Shown: positions 34,417 through 43,281, numbered from the stretch's first letter. The stretch is 64,000 nucleotides of DNA from QHXW01 sp963752965 (GCA_963752965.1 CAVWAJ010000017.1:310001-374000), one strand, 5' to 3'. The notes: generated by a model from the sequence alone, not told the origin. Translations and numbers: made by a program.

Positions 34417-35604
34417 ATGGAACGGATGATGACGATTCGTGATTTCTTCCCCCTGTTGGCAGTGTTGCTGGTTCTTCCCTTGCTCGTGACCCGAGGGCGA
34501 GGTGCGGACCGTAATGCGGGACAAGACTCTCTCGCTTACGTCGGAACCGGCTCGGAGAAGGGCAGCGAAGGTATCTACGTTTTTCGCTTCCACGCCGCGA
34601 GCGGTAAGCTCACCCCACTTGGACTGGCCGCGGAGGCCACCAACCCTTCCTACCTGGCGATCCATCCCAATCACCGCTTCTTGTATGCCGTGAACGAAGT
34701 GAACGAGTTAGGGGGCCAAAAGACGGGCGCGGTCAGCGCGTACTCCATCGACAGTAAGACGGGCAAGCTGACATTTCTCAATCAGGTTTCTTCGCACGGG
34801 ACCGGCCCGTGCCATGTAACCGTGGACAAGACCGGCAAGAATGTCTTCGTGGCGAATTATGAAGGCGGAAGCATCGCAGTGCTGCCGATCGAGGCCGATG
34901 GGAAATTGCATGAGGCCTCCGCCGCCATCCAGTACCATGGGTCAGGTGTCAACAAGGAGCGGCAGGAGGGGCCGCACCCGCACTGCATCGGTACATCGCC
35001 TGACAACCGGTTCGCGTTGGTGGCGGACCTGGGCCTGGATGAAATTCTGGTCTATCGGTTCGATCCCGCGAAGGGATTGCTAACACCGAACGATCCTCCG
35101 TTCGGCAAAGCTTCTCCCGGCGCTGGTCCGCGTCACTTTACGTTTCATCCCAACGGGCGGTTTGTGTATGTGATCAACGAAATGCACTGCACGGTTTCGA
35201 CGTACGAGTACGACGCCGGGCACGGAGCATTGCGGTTGAAGGGTACGATTTCGACGCTGCCCGATGGCTACAAAGTCACCAACAATGACAGCACGGCTGA
35301 GCTTCGGGTGCATCCTTGCGGGAAATTCGTGTACGGTTCCAATCGCGGCCACGATAGCATCGCTGTCTTTGCGGTCGATGCGGCGGCAGGAACGCTTACG
35401 CAGGTGGAGCGCGTGCCGACGCAAGGTAAGATTCCGCGCGGATTTGATCTGGATCCAACGGGGAGATACTTGATTGCCGCGAACCAGGACTCCAACAGCC
35501 TAGTCGTATTTCAAATTGATCAGAAGACAGGCCGGCTCACGCCGACGGGGCAGAAGCTGGAAGCAATGGCGCCGGTCGACGTCGAGTTTGTGCCGGTGAA
35601 GTAG
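34417..35604 (+). CDS. Exported lactonase family protein (6-phosphogluconolactonase-like beta-propeller)
   Basis: 395 residues with a leader (IRDFFPLLAVLLVLPLLVTRGRGA). Seven-bladed YbhE-type propeller: LAYVGTGSEKGSEGIYVFRF, NPSYLAIHPNHRFLYAVNEV, GTGPCHVTVDKTGKNVFVANYEGGSIAVLPI, GPHPHCIGTSPDNRFALVADLGLDEIL, GPRHFTFHPNGRFVYVINEM and IPRGFDLDPTGRYLIAANQ. The cytosolic enzyme opens 6-phosphogluconolactone; the leader suggests an outside lactone, perhaps the product of a sugar dehydrogenase. Two further ATGs lie 9 and 12 bases downstream. Confidence 0.85.
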   Translation: MERMMTIRDFFPLLAVLLVLPLLVTRGRGADRNAGQDSLAYVGTGSEKGSEGIYVFRFHAASGKLTPLGLAAEATNPSYLAIHPNHRFLYAVNEVNELGGQKTGAVSAYSIDSKTGKLTFLNQVSSHGTGPCHVTVDKTGKNVFVANYEGGSIAVLPIEADGKLHEASAAIQYHGSGVNKERQEGPHPHCIGTSPDNRFALVADLGLDEILVYRFDPAKGLLTPNDPPFGKASPGAGPRHFTFHPNGRFVYVINEMHCTVSTYEYDAGHGALRLKGTISTLPDGYKVTNNDSTAELRVHPCGKFVYGSNRGHDSIAVFAVDAAAGTLTQVERVPTQGKIPRGFDLDPTGRYLIAANQDSNSLVVFQIDQKTGRLTPTGQKLEAMAPVDVEFVPVK

Positions 35605-35615
35605 CGCGGGCGCGC

Positions 35616-36107
35616 TCAGCTGCGGGGCCGCCCGATCCATCGGGGAACCGCCTGCAAGTACTGCTCGTAGCCGGAGCCGCGCGTTTTGCGCAGGTGAGGC
35701 TCTTCCAGAAAGACGACTACGATTTCGAAGAAGAGCGCCGCGGCGATGCCGTAGATCAGGATTTGGCTGGATCGATATAGCACCGCTTGTCCGAAGATTG
35801 CGGCCACCACGGCGACATACATTGGATTGCGAGAAAAACGATAGGGACCGGTTCGGACAACATCCGGCGGCTCCTCGCCGAGCAGGAACCCCAGGTGGCG
35901 CGTGAAGAAGATGGCGGGCGTGCCTCCGGCCAGCAGAAAGCGGACCAAGCACCACAGATACAGTACCGCGCCCGCGGCAACTAAGATGTAACCCACTTGC
36001 CAAATGCCGGGAGCCACCCCGCCTGGCGTGCGTAAAGCCTGCGGGACCAGGCAGCCGACCACGCACGGCACAAGAAACGTGAAAACCAAGCCGCGCAGCC
36101 AGAGCAT
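35616..36107 (-). CDS. Isoprenylcysteine carboxyl methyltransferase-family membrane protein
   Basis: 163 residues with four or five hydrophobic helices. The C-terminal signature VVRTGPYRFSRNPMYVAVVAAIFGQA and EEPHLRKTRGSGYEQYLQAVPRWI is that of the ICMT/PEMT group, which methylates lipids or small thiols using SAM bound at the RNPMY motif. It lies 21 bases downstream of eno on the same strand. The substrate is unknown in bacteria. Confidence 0.82.
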   Translation of the reverse strand: MLWLRGLVFTFLVPCVVGCLVPQALRTPGGVAPGIWQVGYILVAAGAVLYLWCLVRFLLAGGTPAIFFTRHLGFLLGEEPPDVVRTGPYRFSRNPMYVAVVAAIFGQAVLYRSSQILIYGIAAALFFEIVVVFLEEPHLRKTRGSGYEQYLQAVPRWIGRPRS

Positions 36108-36128
36108 GTGAACGCCTCGCTGCCGTCA

Positions 36129-37397
36129 CTATAACAGGTGTCCAGCATACGCAACCGTGCGGTCGCTTTCAATCTCCAGAAGGCGGTTGTATTTGGCCAG
36201 GCGCTCGGACCGGGTGATGGAGCCGACTTTGATTTGGCCCGCGCCCGAGGCCACGGCGAGATCGGCGAGAAAGTCATCTTCGGTCTCGCCGGAGCGTGCC
36301 GAGATCACCGCGCGGAATCCGGCTTCCCGCGCGCGATCGATCACCTGGAAGGTCTCGGTGAGCGTACCGATCTGGTTCATCTTCACTAGCACGGCGTTTG
36401 CGGATTTTTCACGCATGCCGCACTCGAGGCGGGCGGGACTCGTGACGAACAGATCATCGCCGATGAGCTGCACCTTCGATCCAAGCGCTTCCGTCAGCTT
36501 CTGCCATCCGGTCCAGTCGTCTTCCGCGAGGCCGTCTTCGATCGAGACGACGGGGTAGCGACTGACCCAGCCGGATAGCAGGTCGACCATCTCGCCGGAA
36601 GTCAGCGACCGGCCTTCGGTGCGCAGCTCGTACTTCGTGTTGTTGTAAAAGTGCGACGCGGCGACGTCGATGGCGATCGCTATCGTCCCGGCGCCGTGAT
36701 ATTGTGTGGCGCCAATGGCTTCCTGCATCACGTCAAGGGCTGTCGCATTGGTTGGCAAATGCGGGCCCCAGCCGCCTTCATCGGCGACACCCGTCAGGAG
36801 ATAGCCGCCTCTCTTCAACACCCCGTGCGCGGCGTGATGCATGGCGACGATGGCTTCGAGAGCCTCAGAGTACGTAGGGAAATCGAGGGGGATGGCGAGA
36901 AAGTCCTGGAACTCGAAGTTGCGGCCGGCGTGGAGCCCGCCCGAGAGTATGTTGACCATGGGGACGGGCACGACGGCGCTGCGATGGCCCGCAAGGTAAC
37001 GCCACAATGGAACGCCGCGTGAACGGGCGACGGCGCGTGCGACGGCACAGGAGACACCCAAGATAGCGTTCGCACCGAGCCGGGATTTATCCGGCGTGCC
37101 GTCGAGATCGATCATGCGCTGGTCGATGGCGGGCTGGTCTTCGGCGTTAGCGCCTTGCATCGCGGGAGCCAGCACGCTCCGCACGTTCTCAACGGCTCGG
37201 CGGACGCCTCTTCCCGCGTAATGCCCGGAATCGCCGTCGCGAAGCTCACGAGCTTCGTGGGACCCGGTCGAGGCGCCCGAGGGTACTTTGGCGTTGGCAA
37301 CCGTATCGTCGGAAAGCCCCACCTCGACCATGATCGTGGGGTTGCCGCGTGAGTCCAGGATCTCAAGCGCGCGAAGATTCTTGACGGTGAGGCTCAT
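36129..37397 (-). CDS. eno: Enolase (phosphopyruvate hydratase)
   Basis: 422 residues from the ATG at 37397, where enolase similarity begins (LRALEILDSRGNPTIMVEV); the open frame upstream is only the antiparallel image of the kinase gene. Visible sites: SGASTGSHEA loop, GVADEGGWGPHL, metal ligands in AIDVAAS, SIEDGLAEDDW and GDDLFVT, then LVKMNQIGTLTET (here KMNQ rather than the usual KVNQ) and ISARSGETEDDFLADLAV. Glycolytic 2-phosphoglycerate to phosphoenolpyruvate. It starts inside the kinase gene's stop (ATGA), so the two are coupled. Confidence 0.97.
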   Translation of the reverse strand: MSLTVKNLRALEILDSRGNPTIMVEVGLSDDTVANAKVPSGASTGSHEARELRDGDSGHYAGRGVRRAVENVRSVLAPAMQGANAEDQPAIDQRMIDLDGTPDKSRLGANAILGVSCAVARAVARSRGVPLWRYLAGHRSAVVPVPMVNILSGGLHAGRNFEFQDFLAIPLDFPTYSEALEAIVAMHHAAHGVLKRGGYLLTGVADEGGWGPHLPTNATALDVMQEAIGATQYHGAGTIAIAIDVAASHFYNNTKYELRTEGRSLTSGEMVDLLSGWVSRYPVVSIEDGLAEDDWTGWQKLTEALGSKVQLIGDDLFVTSPARLECGMREKSANAVLVKMNQIGTLTETFQVIDRAREAGFRAVISARSGETEDDFLADLAVASGAGQIKVGSITRSERLAKYNRLLEIESDRTVAYAGHLL

Positions 37398-38389
37398 GCG
37401 GCGCACCTCTGAGCTTGCTCGAAGACATCGGCAACACGCGTGGGCGGAGACAGGATCAAGTTGCGTGCAAAGCGGCGGATAGTTTCGCGCAGAGGAGCTT
37501 CCGTAATGTATTCGGCGGGCGACTTGCCGTCGATGCGCGCGAGCAGCAGACAGCCCAGGTGAGCCAGCGTGGCCGCTTCGATCCAATCGCAATCGGCCGG
37601 TATCATGGCGCGGTAGACCTCCCAGAAGCGCAGAGCGAGCCGCGCGAGTTCGGCGCCCCACTGAGGCCGGTAGAACGATTTCAGCAAAAGATGATTGAGC
37701 AGGAATGCGGAGTCGAACGCCGGATCGCCGAAATGCGTTACCTCGAAATCGATGGCCATCACCGCGCCGGGGCTCACGAGGAAATTCTTGGGGCTCCAGT
37801 CGCCGTGGACCAGGCTGACTCTTCGTGCGGAGGATGCATGCATGAGCCGGTCGAAGTTCGGGCGGAGATCGGGGTGGCGCGCCGCGGTGGTGCGGTAATA
37901 GGGGTCGAGGCGCAATTGGTCGAACACGGTTTGGTCCCCGAAAACGCGTTCGGATTCCGGGTCGCCCCAACTCGCCGAGACCATCGTCGCAAGGATACCG
38001 GCGATGCGTTCGGCCACGCAGAGTTCGAATTCTCCGCGCAGGAGGATCGACTTCCACGTCGCGGCGTTCGCGGGTGCGGCGCTCATCGCAAGAAGGCAAT
38101 TCTCCCGGTCTTCAAATAGAATCTCGGGGAGGCTGCCGATGGGCAGACGGGGCGCGAGCCAGCGCATAGCGGCCGATTCGCGGAAGACGCGGTCGCGGTC
38201 GGAAAACCAATCATCTTCGACGCGCAGCTTGCCTAACGCCTGTTTCAGAATTGAGCGGCGTTCCCCGGCTTCGACCAGCAAGACCGTGTTGGAAACGCCG
38301 CCGCCCAGCTCGGTAACGCGCGGCGCCTCGCCGGCGATGCCACGCGAACCCAAGTATTCCGCAGCGTTGTCCGTTTGGAGCTCAAACAA
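37394..38389 (-). CDS. Aminoglycoside phosphotransferase-family kinase
   Basis: 331 residues. ATP-binding N-lobe (GGGVSNTVLLVEAGERRSILKQALGKLRV) and the Brenner motif SLVHGDWSPKNFLV, with the metal Asp in AIDFEVTHFGDPAFDSAF. The overall pattern is close to the 5-methylthioribose kinase/choline kinase side of the family rather than to resistance enzymes. The phosphate acceptor is unknown. It overlaps eno by 4 bases and should be translated with it. Confidence 0.8.
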   Translation of the reverse strand: MFELQTDNAAEYLGSRGIAGEAPRVTELGGGVSNTVLLVEAGERRSILKQALGKLRVEDDWFSDRDRVFRESAAMRWLAPRLPIGSLPEILFEDRENCLLAMSAAPANAATWKSILLRGEFELCVAERIAGILATMVSASWGDPESERVFGDQTVFDQLRLDPYYRTTAARHPDLRPNFDRLMHASSARRVSLVHGDWSPKNFLVSPGAVMAIDFEVTHFGDPAFDSAFLLNHLLLKSFYRPQWGAELARLALRFWEVYRAMIPADCDWIEAATLAHLGCLLLARIDGKSPAEYITEAPLRETIRRFARNLILSPPTRVADVFEQAQRCAA

Positions 38390-38506
38390 GCGAACATGAT
38401 AACAATTTGGTGGAAGTGACCGTCGTGCGTCGCGCGGAACTGAGAAGATCGGGTGTGGTCAAAGTCCACATGCTGTTGGCCCTGTTCCGGGCAACGCGAA
38501 ATCCGG

Positions 38507-38743
38507 TCAAATCCTGTGCCGGGCCAAAACCGCCCAGAGCTGTCTGTGCAGTCCAACGGGAACCGGCGGCGGATCGCAACTTCTGTACAGCTCGATCGTC
38601 TTTCTGACAGTTCGGACCAGACACGCGCAGTGCCGGCAGGATCGAAGATGGTTAAGACAAGCCGGCGTCACGTGAGCTAGAGCGTCCTCGTCCAGGAGCT
38701 CGTTCAGCTGCGCAAGGAGCGCGCGGCACTCGTTGGAACACAT
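38507..38743 (-). CDS. Small zinc-finger anti-sigma-factor-like protein
   Basis: 78 residues: CRALLAQLNELLDEDAL, then CLNHLRSCRHCACLVRTVRKTIELYR, matching the zf-HC2 pattern (H-x3-C-x2-C after a helix) of anti-sigma factors, and a C-terminal helix (LHRQLWAVLARH). It has no membrane segment. No sigma-factor gene is adjacent. It follows the MbfA gene by 66 bases on the same strand. The ribosome site is weak. Confidence 0.55.
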   Translation of the reverse strand: MCSNECRALLAQLNELLDEDALAHVTPACLNHLRSCRHCACLVRTVRKTIELYRSCDPPPVPVGLHRQLWAVLARHRI

Positions 38744-38809
38744 TGCTGCCTATTGGATGACGCAACGCGGCGGAAGGACCCAGAATCTATACGCTTTCGT
38801 TGGTGCCTG

Positions 38810-39766
38810 TTACGCGCTGCCGATCAGCACGCCGGTAAGAAACACCAGGGCGCCGCCCAAGCCGACCTGGAGGGCTGCCGATAACGGAGGCGTTTCCATA
38901 TACCGGTGCCGAATCCAAGAAATGACTCCCAATTCGATCAAGACGATAATGATGGCGGCGGCCATCGCGACTTTGAAATCCGGAATCAGGAAGGGCAGGG
39001 TGTGACCCACGCCGCCGAGCGCCGTCATCAAGCCACAAATCAGACCGCGTGCCCAAGGGTGCCCACGGCCGGTGAGGCTTCCGTCGTCGGAGAGTGCTTC
39101 GGCGAACCCCATGCTGATTCCGGCGCCGAGTGACGCCGCCAATCCCACGACAAATGCGTCCCAGCTACTCCGTGTGGCAAATGCCGCGGCGAAGACCGGC
39201 GCCAGCGTGGACACCGAGCCGTCCATCAAACCCGCCAGACCGGGCTGAACGATTTGCAGCACAAACAGGCGGCGATTGGCCTCATCCTCCTGGTGCTTGA
39301 TTTCCGGGCGCAGCTTGTCCTTTTCCAGCGCCTCGGCGCGATCCTCGTGCGTCCGTTCCTCTTGCGCGAGGTCGTCCAACAACTGGCGCACACCTGCGTC
39401 TTTGGCCCGCGCTGCGGCCTTTTCATAAAAGTGCCGGCTCTCTACCTCCATGGCGCTTACCTGGTTGCGCACGGTCTCCAGGCCCAGCGGTCGAACTAGC
39501 CACATCGGTTTGCGGCTGACAAATCCCTTGACGTCCTGCCGCCGAATGAGCGGGATGTGCTCGCCGAACCTCTGCTGATAAAGCTCAATGAGCCTGCGCC
39601 GGTGTCCCGATTCTTCTGTGCGCATACCGTCGAATACGGCTGCCGAGGCGGGAAAATTCTCGCGCAGACCTTCGGCGTAGTCGGCGTAAACGCGCTCGTC
39701 CTCCTCCTCCAACGAGATGGCGAGCGCGAGCATCTCGCGTTCCGAGAGACTGTCGAAGTTTCGCAT
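38810..39766 (-). CDS. mbfA: Ferritin-like/VIT1 fusion membrane protein (MbfA-type iron exporter)
   Basis: 318 residues. Residues 1-155 form a ferritin-like four-helix domain with di-iron ligands in LEEEDERVYADY, RTEESGHRRRL, EVESRHFYEKAA and QEERTHEDR. The C-terminal half is a Ccc1/VIT1 membrane domain (GLAGLMDGSVSTLAPVFAAAF, LGAGISMGFAEALSDDGSLTGRG, GGVGHTLPFLI). In alpha-proteobacteria MbfA exports iron and protects from peroxide. The domain order and length fit. Confidence 0.9.
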   Translation of the reverse strand: MRNFDSLSEREMLALAISLEEEDERVYADYAEGLRENFPASAAVFDGMRTEESGHRRRLIELYQQRFGEHIPLIRRQDVKGFVSRKPMWLVRPLGLETVRNQVSAMEVESRHFYEKAAARAKDAGVRQLLDDLAQEERTHEDRAEALEKDKLRPEIKHQEDEANRRLFVLQIVQPGLAGLMDGSVSTLAPVFAAAFATRSSWDAFVVGLAASLGAGISMGFAEALSDDGSLTGRGHPWARGLICGLMTALGGVGHTLPFLIPDFKVAMAAAIIIVLIELGVISWIRHRYMETPPLSAALQVGLGGALVFLTGVLIGSA

Positions 39767-40061
39767 AAGTCGATTCTATGACAGCACGAAGAATAGGGAG
39801 TGGTCGCGTAGTTTGATCTGTTGGATTACAGCCTGCTCTTACTGATGTATCCAGGGAATAGACAATCGACCCTATACCCAACCGCCTCGCCGGACTCATT
39901 CGGATGCAGCTGCATCCGCCAGTAGGCCATAGCGTCTTCCGCCGAACTGCTCTAGCAGTCCCTTACGTCAGCAAAGTGGGTAGCAGCCAGCAGCGGCTAG
40001 GATAACGATGACGGCACAGGCCTGAATGGCGCGGGCCGCACAGACGAATGGAGAGGGCGCT
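39767..40061. other. Intergenic stretch, nothing recognised
   Basis: No frame with coding character and no clear hairpin with a T-run was found between the MbfA start and the small basic protein gene. Confidence 0.4.
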
Positions 40062-40199
40062 CTAAGACGTGCGGCGCAGAGGATCAATTCCAGCCTTCTC
40101 CGTAAGCTGCTTTCGCAATTCCCGATTACGCACGCGGCGCGCAATCTTTTGCTTGCGTAGTCGACCGAACTGGGACTTGTCTCCGTTGCGTCTGGACAT
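40062..40199 (-). CDS. Very small basic protein, 45 residues
   Basis: The reading frame MSRRNGDKSQFGRLRKQKIA, then RRVRNRELRKQLTEKAGIDP and LRRTS, is rich in Arg and Lys (about one third) and has a repeating helical pattern. CAGGTG 7 bases before the ATG is a modest ribosome site. It looks like a ribosome- or RNA-associated small protein, but I know no family. There is no overlapping better frame. The codon choice (CGC, AAG, CTG) matches genuine genes here. Confidence 0.5.
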   Translation of the reverse strand: MSRRNGDKSQFGRLRKQKIARRVRNRELRKQLTEKAGIDPLRRTS

Positions 40200-40471
40200 C
40201 GTTCACACCTGCTTTCAGTTCCCAAGTTTATCAGAAGGAGCTCGAAATTCACCGAGCGAGGTTTCGCGCGGAACACTATCCGTTTGGATTGCCGCTCTAT
40301 CTCATTGGTTAGCATCTGGAAGGTTCCGCACAAAAGTCGAATCCCGGCATGGCGGCTCGCGAGAACCTATATCTCCTGACAAATCACAGGCACACGGGTC
40401 AAGAAGGGATAGCGCACTGTCCCGGGTTAAGTCTGGACCCTGTATTGCCTTTGTGCTTCCACGGAGGAAAC

Positions 40472-40885
40472 ATGGCCAGTGCATGCGCTGTGATGCCGGA
40501 AGCGTCGGGTGGTTTTGCAGAGCCGCGAAGGGATCAGCGCTCCAAGGGCCGGTATCCGATCGCCTTAGAGCTCCAGTACAAACTACTGCGCGGAAGCCGG
40601 GTGGAGCGGATGGGACTCGGCAGAACGCTCAATATCAGCAGTGGCGGTGTTCTTTTTGAAACGGACAATCCGCTACCGGTGCGTGGCTCGGTGGAACTGG
40701 CGATGAAATGGCCGTTCTTGCTTCAGGGTGCCTGCGGGCTCAAGTTGGTTGTCCGCGGGCGCATCGTTCGATGTGATGCCGGTACCAGGGCAACCGCAGT
40801 TCGTGCGGAGTACCACGAATTCCGAACGGCAGGGACGCGGCTCGCGACCATGGCTGGCGCAGCCGTGGTAAGCGGGAAAGAATAG
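40472..40885 (+). CDS. PilZ domain protein (cyclic-di-GMP binding, predicted)
   Basis: 137 residues. The start is set by ACGGAGGAAAC directly before the ATG. The cyclic-di-GMP motifs are RRDQRSKGRYPI (RxxxR) and NISSGGVLF (N/DxSxxG), 30-odd residues apart as usual, followed by a beta-barrel (VRGSVELAMKWPFLL, LKLVVRGRIVRCD, TAVRAEYHEFR). It is a single-domain effector with an unknown target. It is convergent with the hybrid-kinase remnant. Confidence 0.85.
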   Translation: MASACAVMPEASGGFAEPRRDQRSKGRYPIALELQYKLLRGSRVERMGLGRTLNISSGGVLFETDNPLPVRGSVELAMKWPFLLQGACGLKLVVRGRIVRCDAGTRATAVRAEYHEFRTAGTRLATMAGAAVVSGKE

Positions 40886-40896
40886 CGAGCGTGGTT

Positions 40897-41384
40897 TCAG
40901 CTTCGCGGCTTCGGCGCAACGCTCACAGCTTTCAGCGCTTCGAATAGCTTGCGGGGTTGAAGGGGCTTCGCCAAAAAGTAATCCACCCCTGCGGCGAAGC
41001 ACTGTTTGCGCATCTCTGTCCCGGCATGAGCGGTCAACGCCAGGATCGGCGTATGCCTGCGTTTCTTGCTGTCGCTTTCCCCGAATGGCCGCAGCCACCT
41101 CGAGTCCACCCATCTCCAGCATTTGGATATCTAGCACGATCAGTGCCGGCCCACAAGAAGCCGGTGCGGTCCTGCAGCAGCGCGTGCACCTCCGGCACCT
41201 GTAGGCCGTCGCGATGGCTGTAATACTTAAAGCGATACCGTTGCGCGCAGAGTGTTACCGGCGCGAGAAGTACAACCACGCCAACCAACACAGACCGCAC
41301 CGACAACCGCTGCCGAGCGATGCACGCCTCGATCGAGACAGAAGCATCTACTTTTATTGTTTCGAAGCCGAAGCGGAAATCCAA
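40897..41384 (-). pseudogene. Collapsed two-component regulator-propeller hybrid kinase
   Basis: The N-terminal part is the start of a reg-prop sensor: a leader (VLVGVVVLLAPVTLCAQ), YYSHRDGLQVPEVHALLQDR and TGFLWAGT. It then jumps straight to the C-terminal receiver domain, in a different frame: VLDIQMLEMGGLEVAAAIR, and after another shift TPILALTAHAGTEMRKQCFAAGVDYFLAKPLQPRKLFEAL. Everything between (propeller blades, kinase core) is gone. It is the scar of a deletion of perhaps 3 kb, estimated from the usual family length. Confidence 0.75.
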
Positions 41385-41451
41385 TGTCTACTTTAATTAG
41401 TGAAGTTGGCGAACCGGCGCGGCGAAATTCGCAACTGCCGCCGCGTGACCA

Positions 41452-42522
41452 TCAGCCGACCGGCGCGGCCTGGTCACGTGATAGTACGCGCCCCATCCCC
41501 GCGGAGATCACTTGTTGCGCGCGCAGGCCGTCTCGATGTGTAGTGGGGAAGGGTGCTCCCGAACGGCAGCATTCGATGAAGGTAGCGAGTTCCGCTTTGT
41601 AGGCCGGACCAAAGCGGTCTACAAACTCGGGCAGCGCCCGGCCGTACTCTCGCATGGCGAACGTAAGGTGCGCGAGCGGTTCTTTACGGTCCCGGCGGCC
41701 GTACGCATCGACGACGATCTCGAAGGGCTTCTGATCGAAGCGGCCGACATGAATCTGCCCTTGTTCGCCAAAAATCAGAGTTTCGACGCGGTAGCCGGAA
41801 ACGTGATTGCGGCTTACTTGAACCTGCGCCACGGCCCCATCGCCGAACCAGAGGTAGAGAAGAGCGTCATCGAAGTCTTCCTCGGAGGTGGTGAGACGGT
41901 GGCTATAGATGCGAGAGCCGATCGTCAGGGCGGCCGTGGGCATGCTCCCGGTGAGCCACAGGATCTCGTCCACATTGTGTACCGACATGTCCGGAAGAAT
42001 TCCGCCGCTTTTATATCCGTCGGGCGCGGGGAACGAATCCTCCAGGGCGGAATTTATCTTGAAAACGCGGCCAATCGCGCCGGTATCGAGGAGCTGTTTC
42101 GCGTACCGCAGGGGCGCATCAAACCGGCGCTGAAAAGCCAGCATCAGTGCCTGCGGATGATCCCGATCCAGCTTGGCTGCGAACTCGCGATCCGTTTCGA
42201 GAGCGCCAGTCAGCGGCTTTTCCAGCAGAACGCGAAGGCCCGCTTCGATGAGTGTGGTGGCGTGCCTGCAGTGATCCGGTGTCGGCGTCACAACGACCAC
42301 CGCGTCGCAGACGCCCGACTCGGCCAATTCTTCAATCGACGCGAAGACCGGGATGTTGCGGCCGATCTGAACCGCGAATTCGTGCGCGCGTGTGACGTTA
42401 GCGTCGGCCAGCGCCGCTAACACGCAGCCTCCGGTTTCCTGTGATAATTCATAGGCATGCAGCGCATGGATGATTCCCATGCGGCCGATCCCGGCAACAG
42501 CGAGTCTTATGGGTGCGGACAT
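41452..42522 (-). CDS. Cytoplasmic Gfo/Idh/MocA oxidoreductase (inositol 2-dehydrogenase-like)
   Basis: 356 residues with no leader, unlike the other members in this window. Rossmann motif LAVAGIGRMGIIHA, family signature VLLEKPLTGALETDREF, then QRRFDAPLRYAKQLLDTGAIGRVFKI, SGGILPDMSVHNVDEILWLTG with the catalytic Asp/His, and FSGYRVETLIFG-like HVSGYRVETLIFGEQG. This pattern is that of IolG-type dehydrogenases. Substrate unproven. It stands alone between a pseudogene and the SYLF gene. Confidence 0.85.
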   Translation of the reverse strand: MSAPIRLAVAGIGRMGIIHALHAYELSQETGGCVLAALADANVTRAHEFAVQIGRNIPVFASIEELAESGVCDAVVVVTPTPDHCRHATTLIEAGLRVLLEKPLTGALETDREFAAKLDRDHPQALMLAFQRRFDAPLRYAKQLLDTGAIGRVFKINSALEDSFPAPDGYKSGGILPDMSVHNVDEILWLTGSMPTAALTIGSRIYSHRLTTSEEDFDDALLYLWFGDGAVAQVQVSRNHVSGYRVETLIFGEQGQIHVGRFDQKPFEIVVDAYGRRDRKEPLAHLTFAMREYGRALPEFVDRFGPAYKAELATFIECCRSGAPFPTTHRDGLRAQQVISAGMGRVLSRDQAAPVG

Positions 42523-42600
42523 GGCAAGAGATGCCCAGTGTACCCCACCGGAGGGGCCATTCGAATCGGCTCCCGGCCACCGAAATATGGCTGCCGGTGT

Positions 42601-43281
42601 CTAAGCCTTCTCGTGCCGTGAGTACTTGCTGAGCAGGCCCAACAGTCTGGCCGCTGTCTTCGGAGCCGCCACGCGCCCCCTAACGATTTCCTTGTTGTCC
42701 AGTTTCTTGCCGTAAAGAGCGGCGTTGTCACCCAGGTCCTGCCGCAGCGTCGCGCCTTGCAGGGAGATGCCAGCGAAAATACCGCGCGTACGTGACCACG
42801 AGAGAATCTCCGCCGTCATCATGGCGTCGGTCTGTGCCGTGGCATCTCGTCCCACCGGCCCCGCCGCCACTTCGCCTTCACCTCCCAGCGTGAATTGGCT
42901 GGAGAGCAACCGCTCGGCCCCACGATCGTTCATCACCAGCAGCACCACGTCGGTCTCCGACCCGCCAATCTGGAAACCAAAGCTGCCTCCCTCGACGCGC
43001 ACCGCGGCCGGTGCCGACCAACCTGTCGCACCTTTGCGGCACACAATGAAACCCTTGCCGTACTTGGCACCAAAGATGAAAGCGCCCTTCTTCAAGCCGG
43101 GCACAACCACCACACAGTGCGCCTTTTCGAGCAGATCGTGCGGAATGCCTTTATCGGGCGCGGCCATGATTTCCGAAAATACCGCCCCGGCTTCGTGCAA
43201 CCGTTCGGCCGTTTCGTTCTTCGCGGCCAGGGGTGCCGCTATCAGCAAAGCGATCGCGCAAATTCGCATCTGTGGTTGCAT
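42601..43281 (-). CDS. SYLF-domain (Ysc84-like) lipid-binding protein, exported
   Basis: About 226 residues with a Sec leader (MRICAIALLIAAPLAAKN). The body is a single SYLF/Ysc84 domain: CVVVVPGLKKGAFIFGAKYGKGFIVCRK, WSAPAAVRVEGGSFGFQIGGSETDVVLLVMNDRGAE, LGGEGEVAAGPVGRDATAQTDAMMTAEILSWSRTRGIFAGISLQGATLRQD. Such proteins bind phosphoinositides in yeast; the bacterial role is unknown. Three ATGs are possible (43293, 43281, 43269); GGGAGG lies just before 43281, so one of the two inner ones is likely. Confidence 0.85.
   Translation of the reverse strand: MQPQMRICAIALLIAAPLAAKNETAERLHEAGAVFSEIMAAPDKGIPHDLLEKAHCVVVVPGLKKGAFIFGAKYGKGFIVCRKGATGWSAPAAVRVEGGSFGFQIGGSETDVVLLVMNDRGAERLLSSQFTLGGEGEVAAGPVGRDATAQTDAMMTAEILSWSRTRGIFAGISLQGATLRQDLGDNAALYGKKLDNKEIVRGRVAAPKTAARLLGLLSKYSRHEKA

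Noticed and set aside
37398..38099. Possible N-terminal extension of enolase by about 230 residues
   Set aside because: The extension is out of frame with, and fully inside, the kinase gene; enolase similarity begins at the ATG at 37397.
36129..38389. Reading the enolase-like gene plus kinase as a methionine-salvage pair (MtnW-like with MtnK)
   Set aside because: The enolase has the glycolytic motifs (SIEDGL, NQIGTLTET, ISARSGETEDD) rather than the RuBisCO-like MtnW fold.
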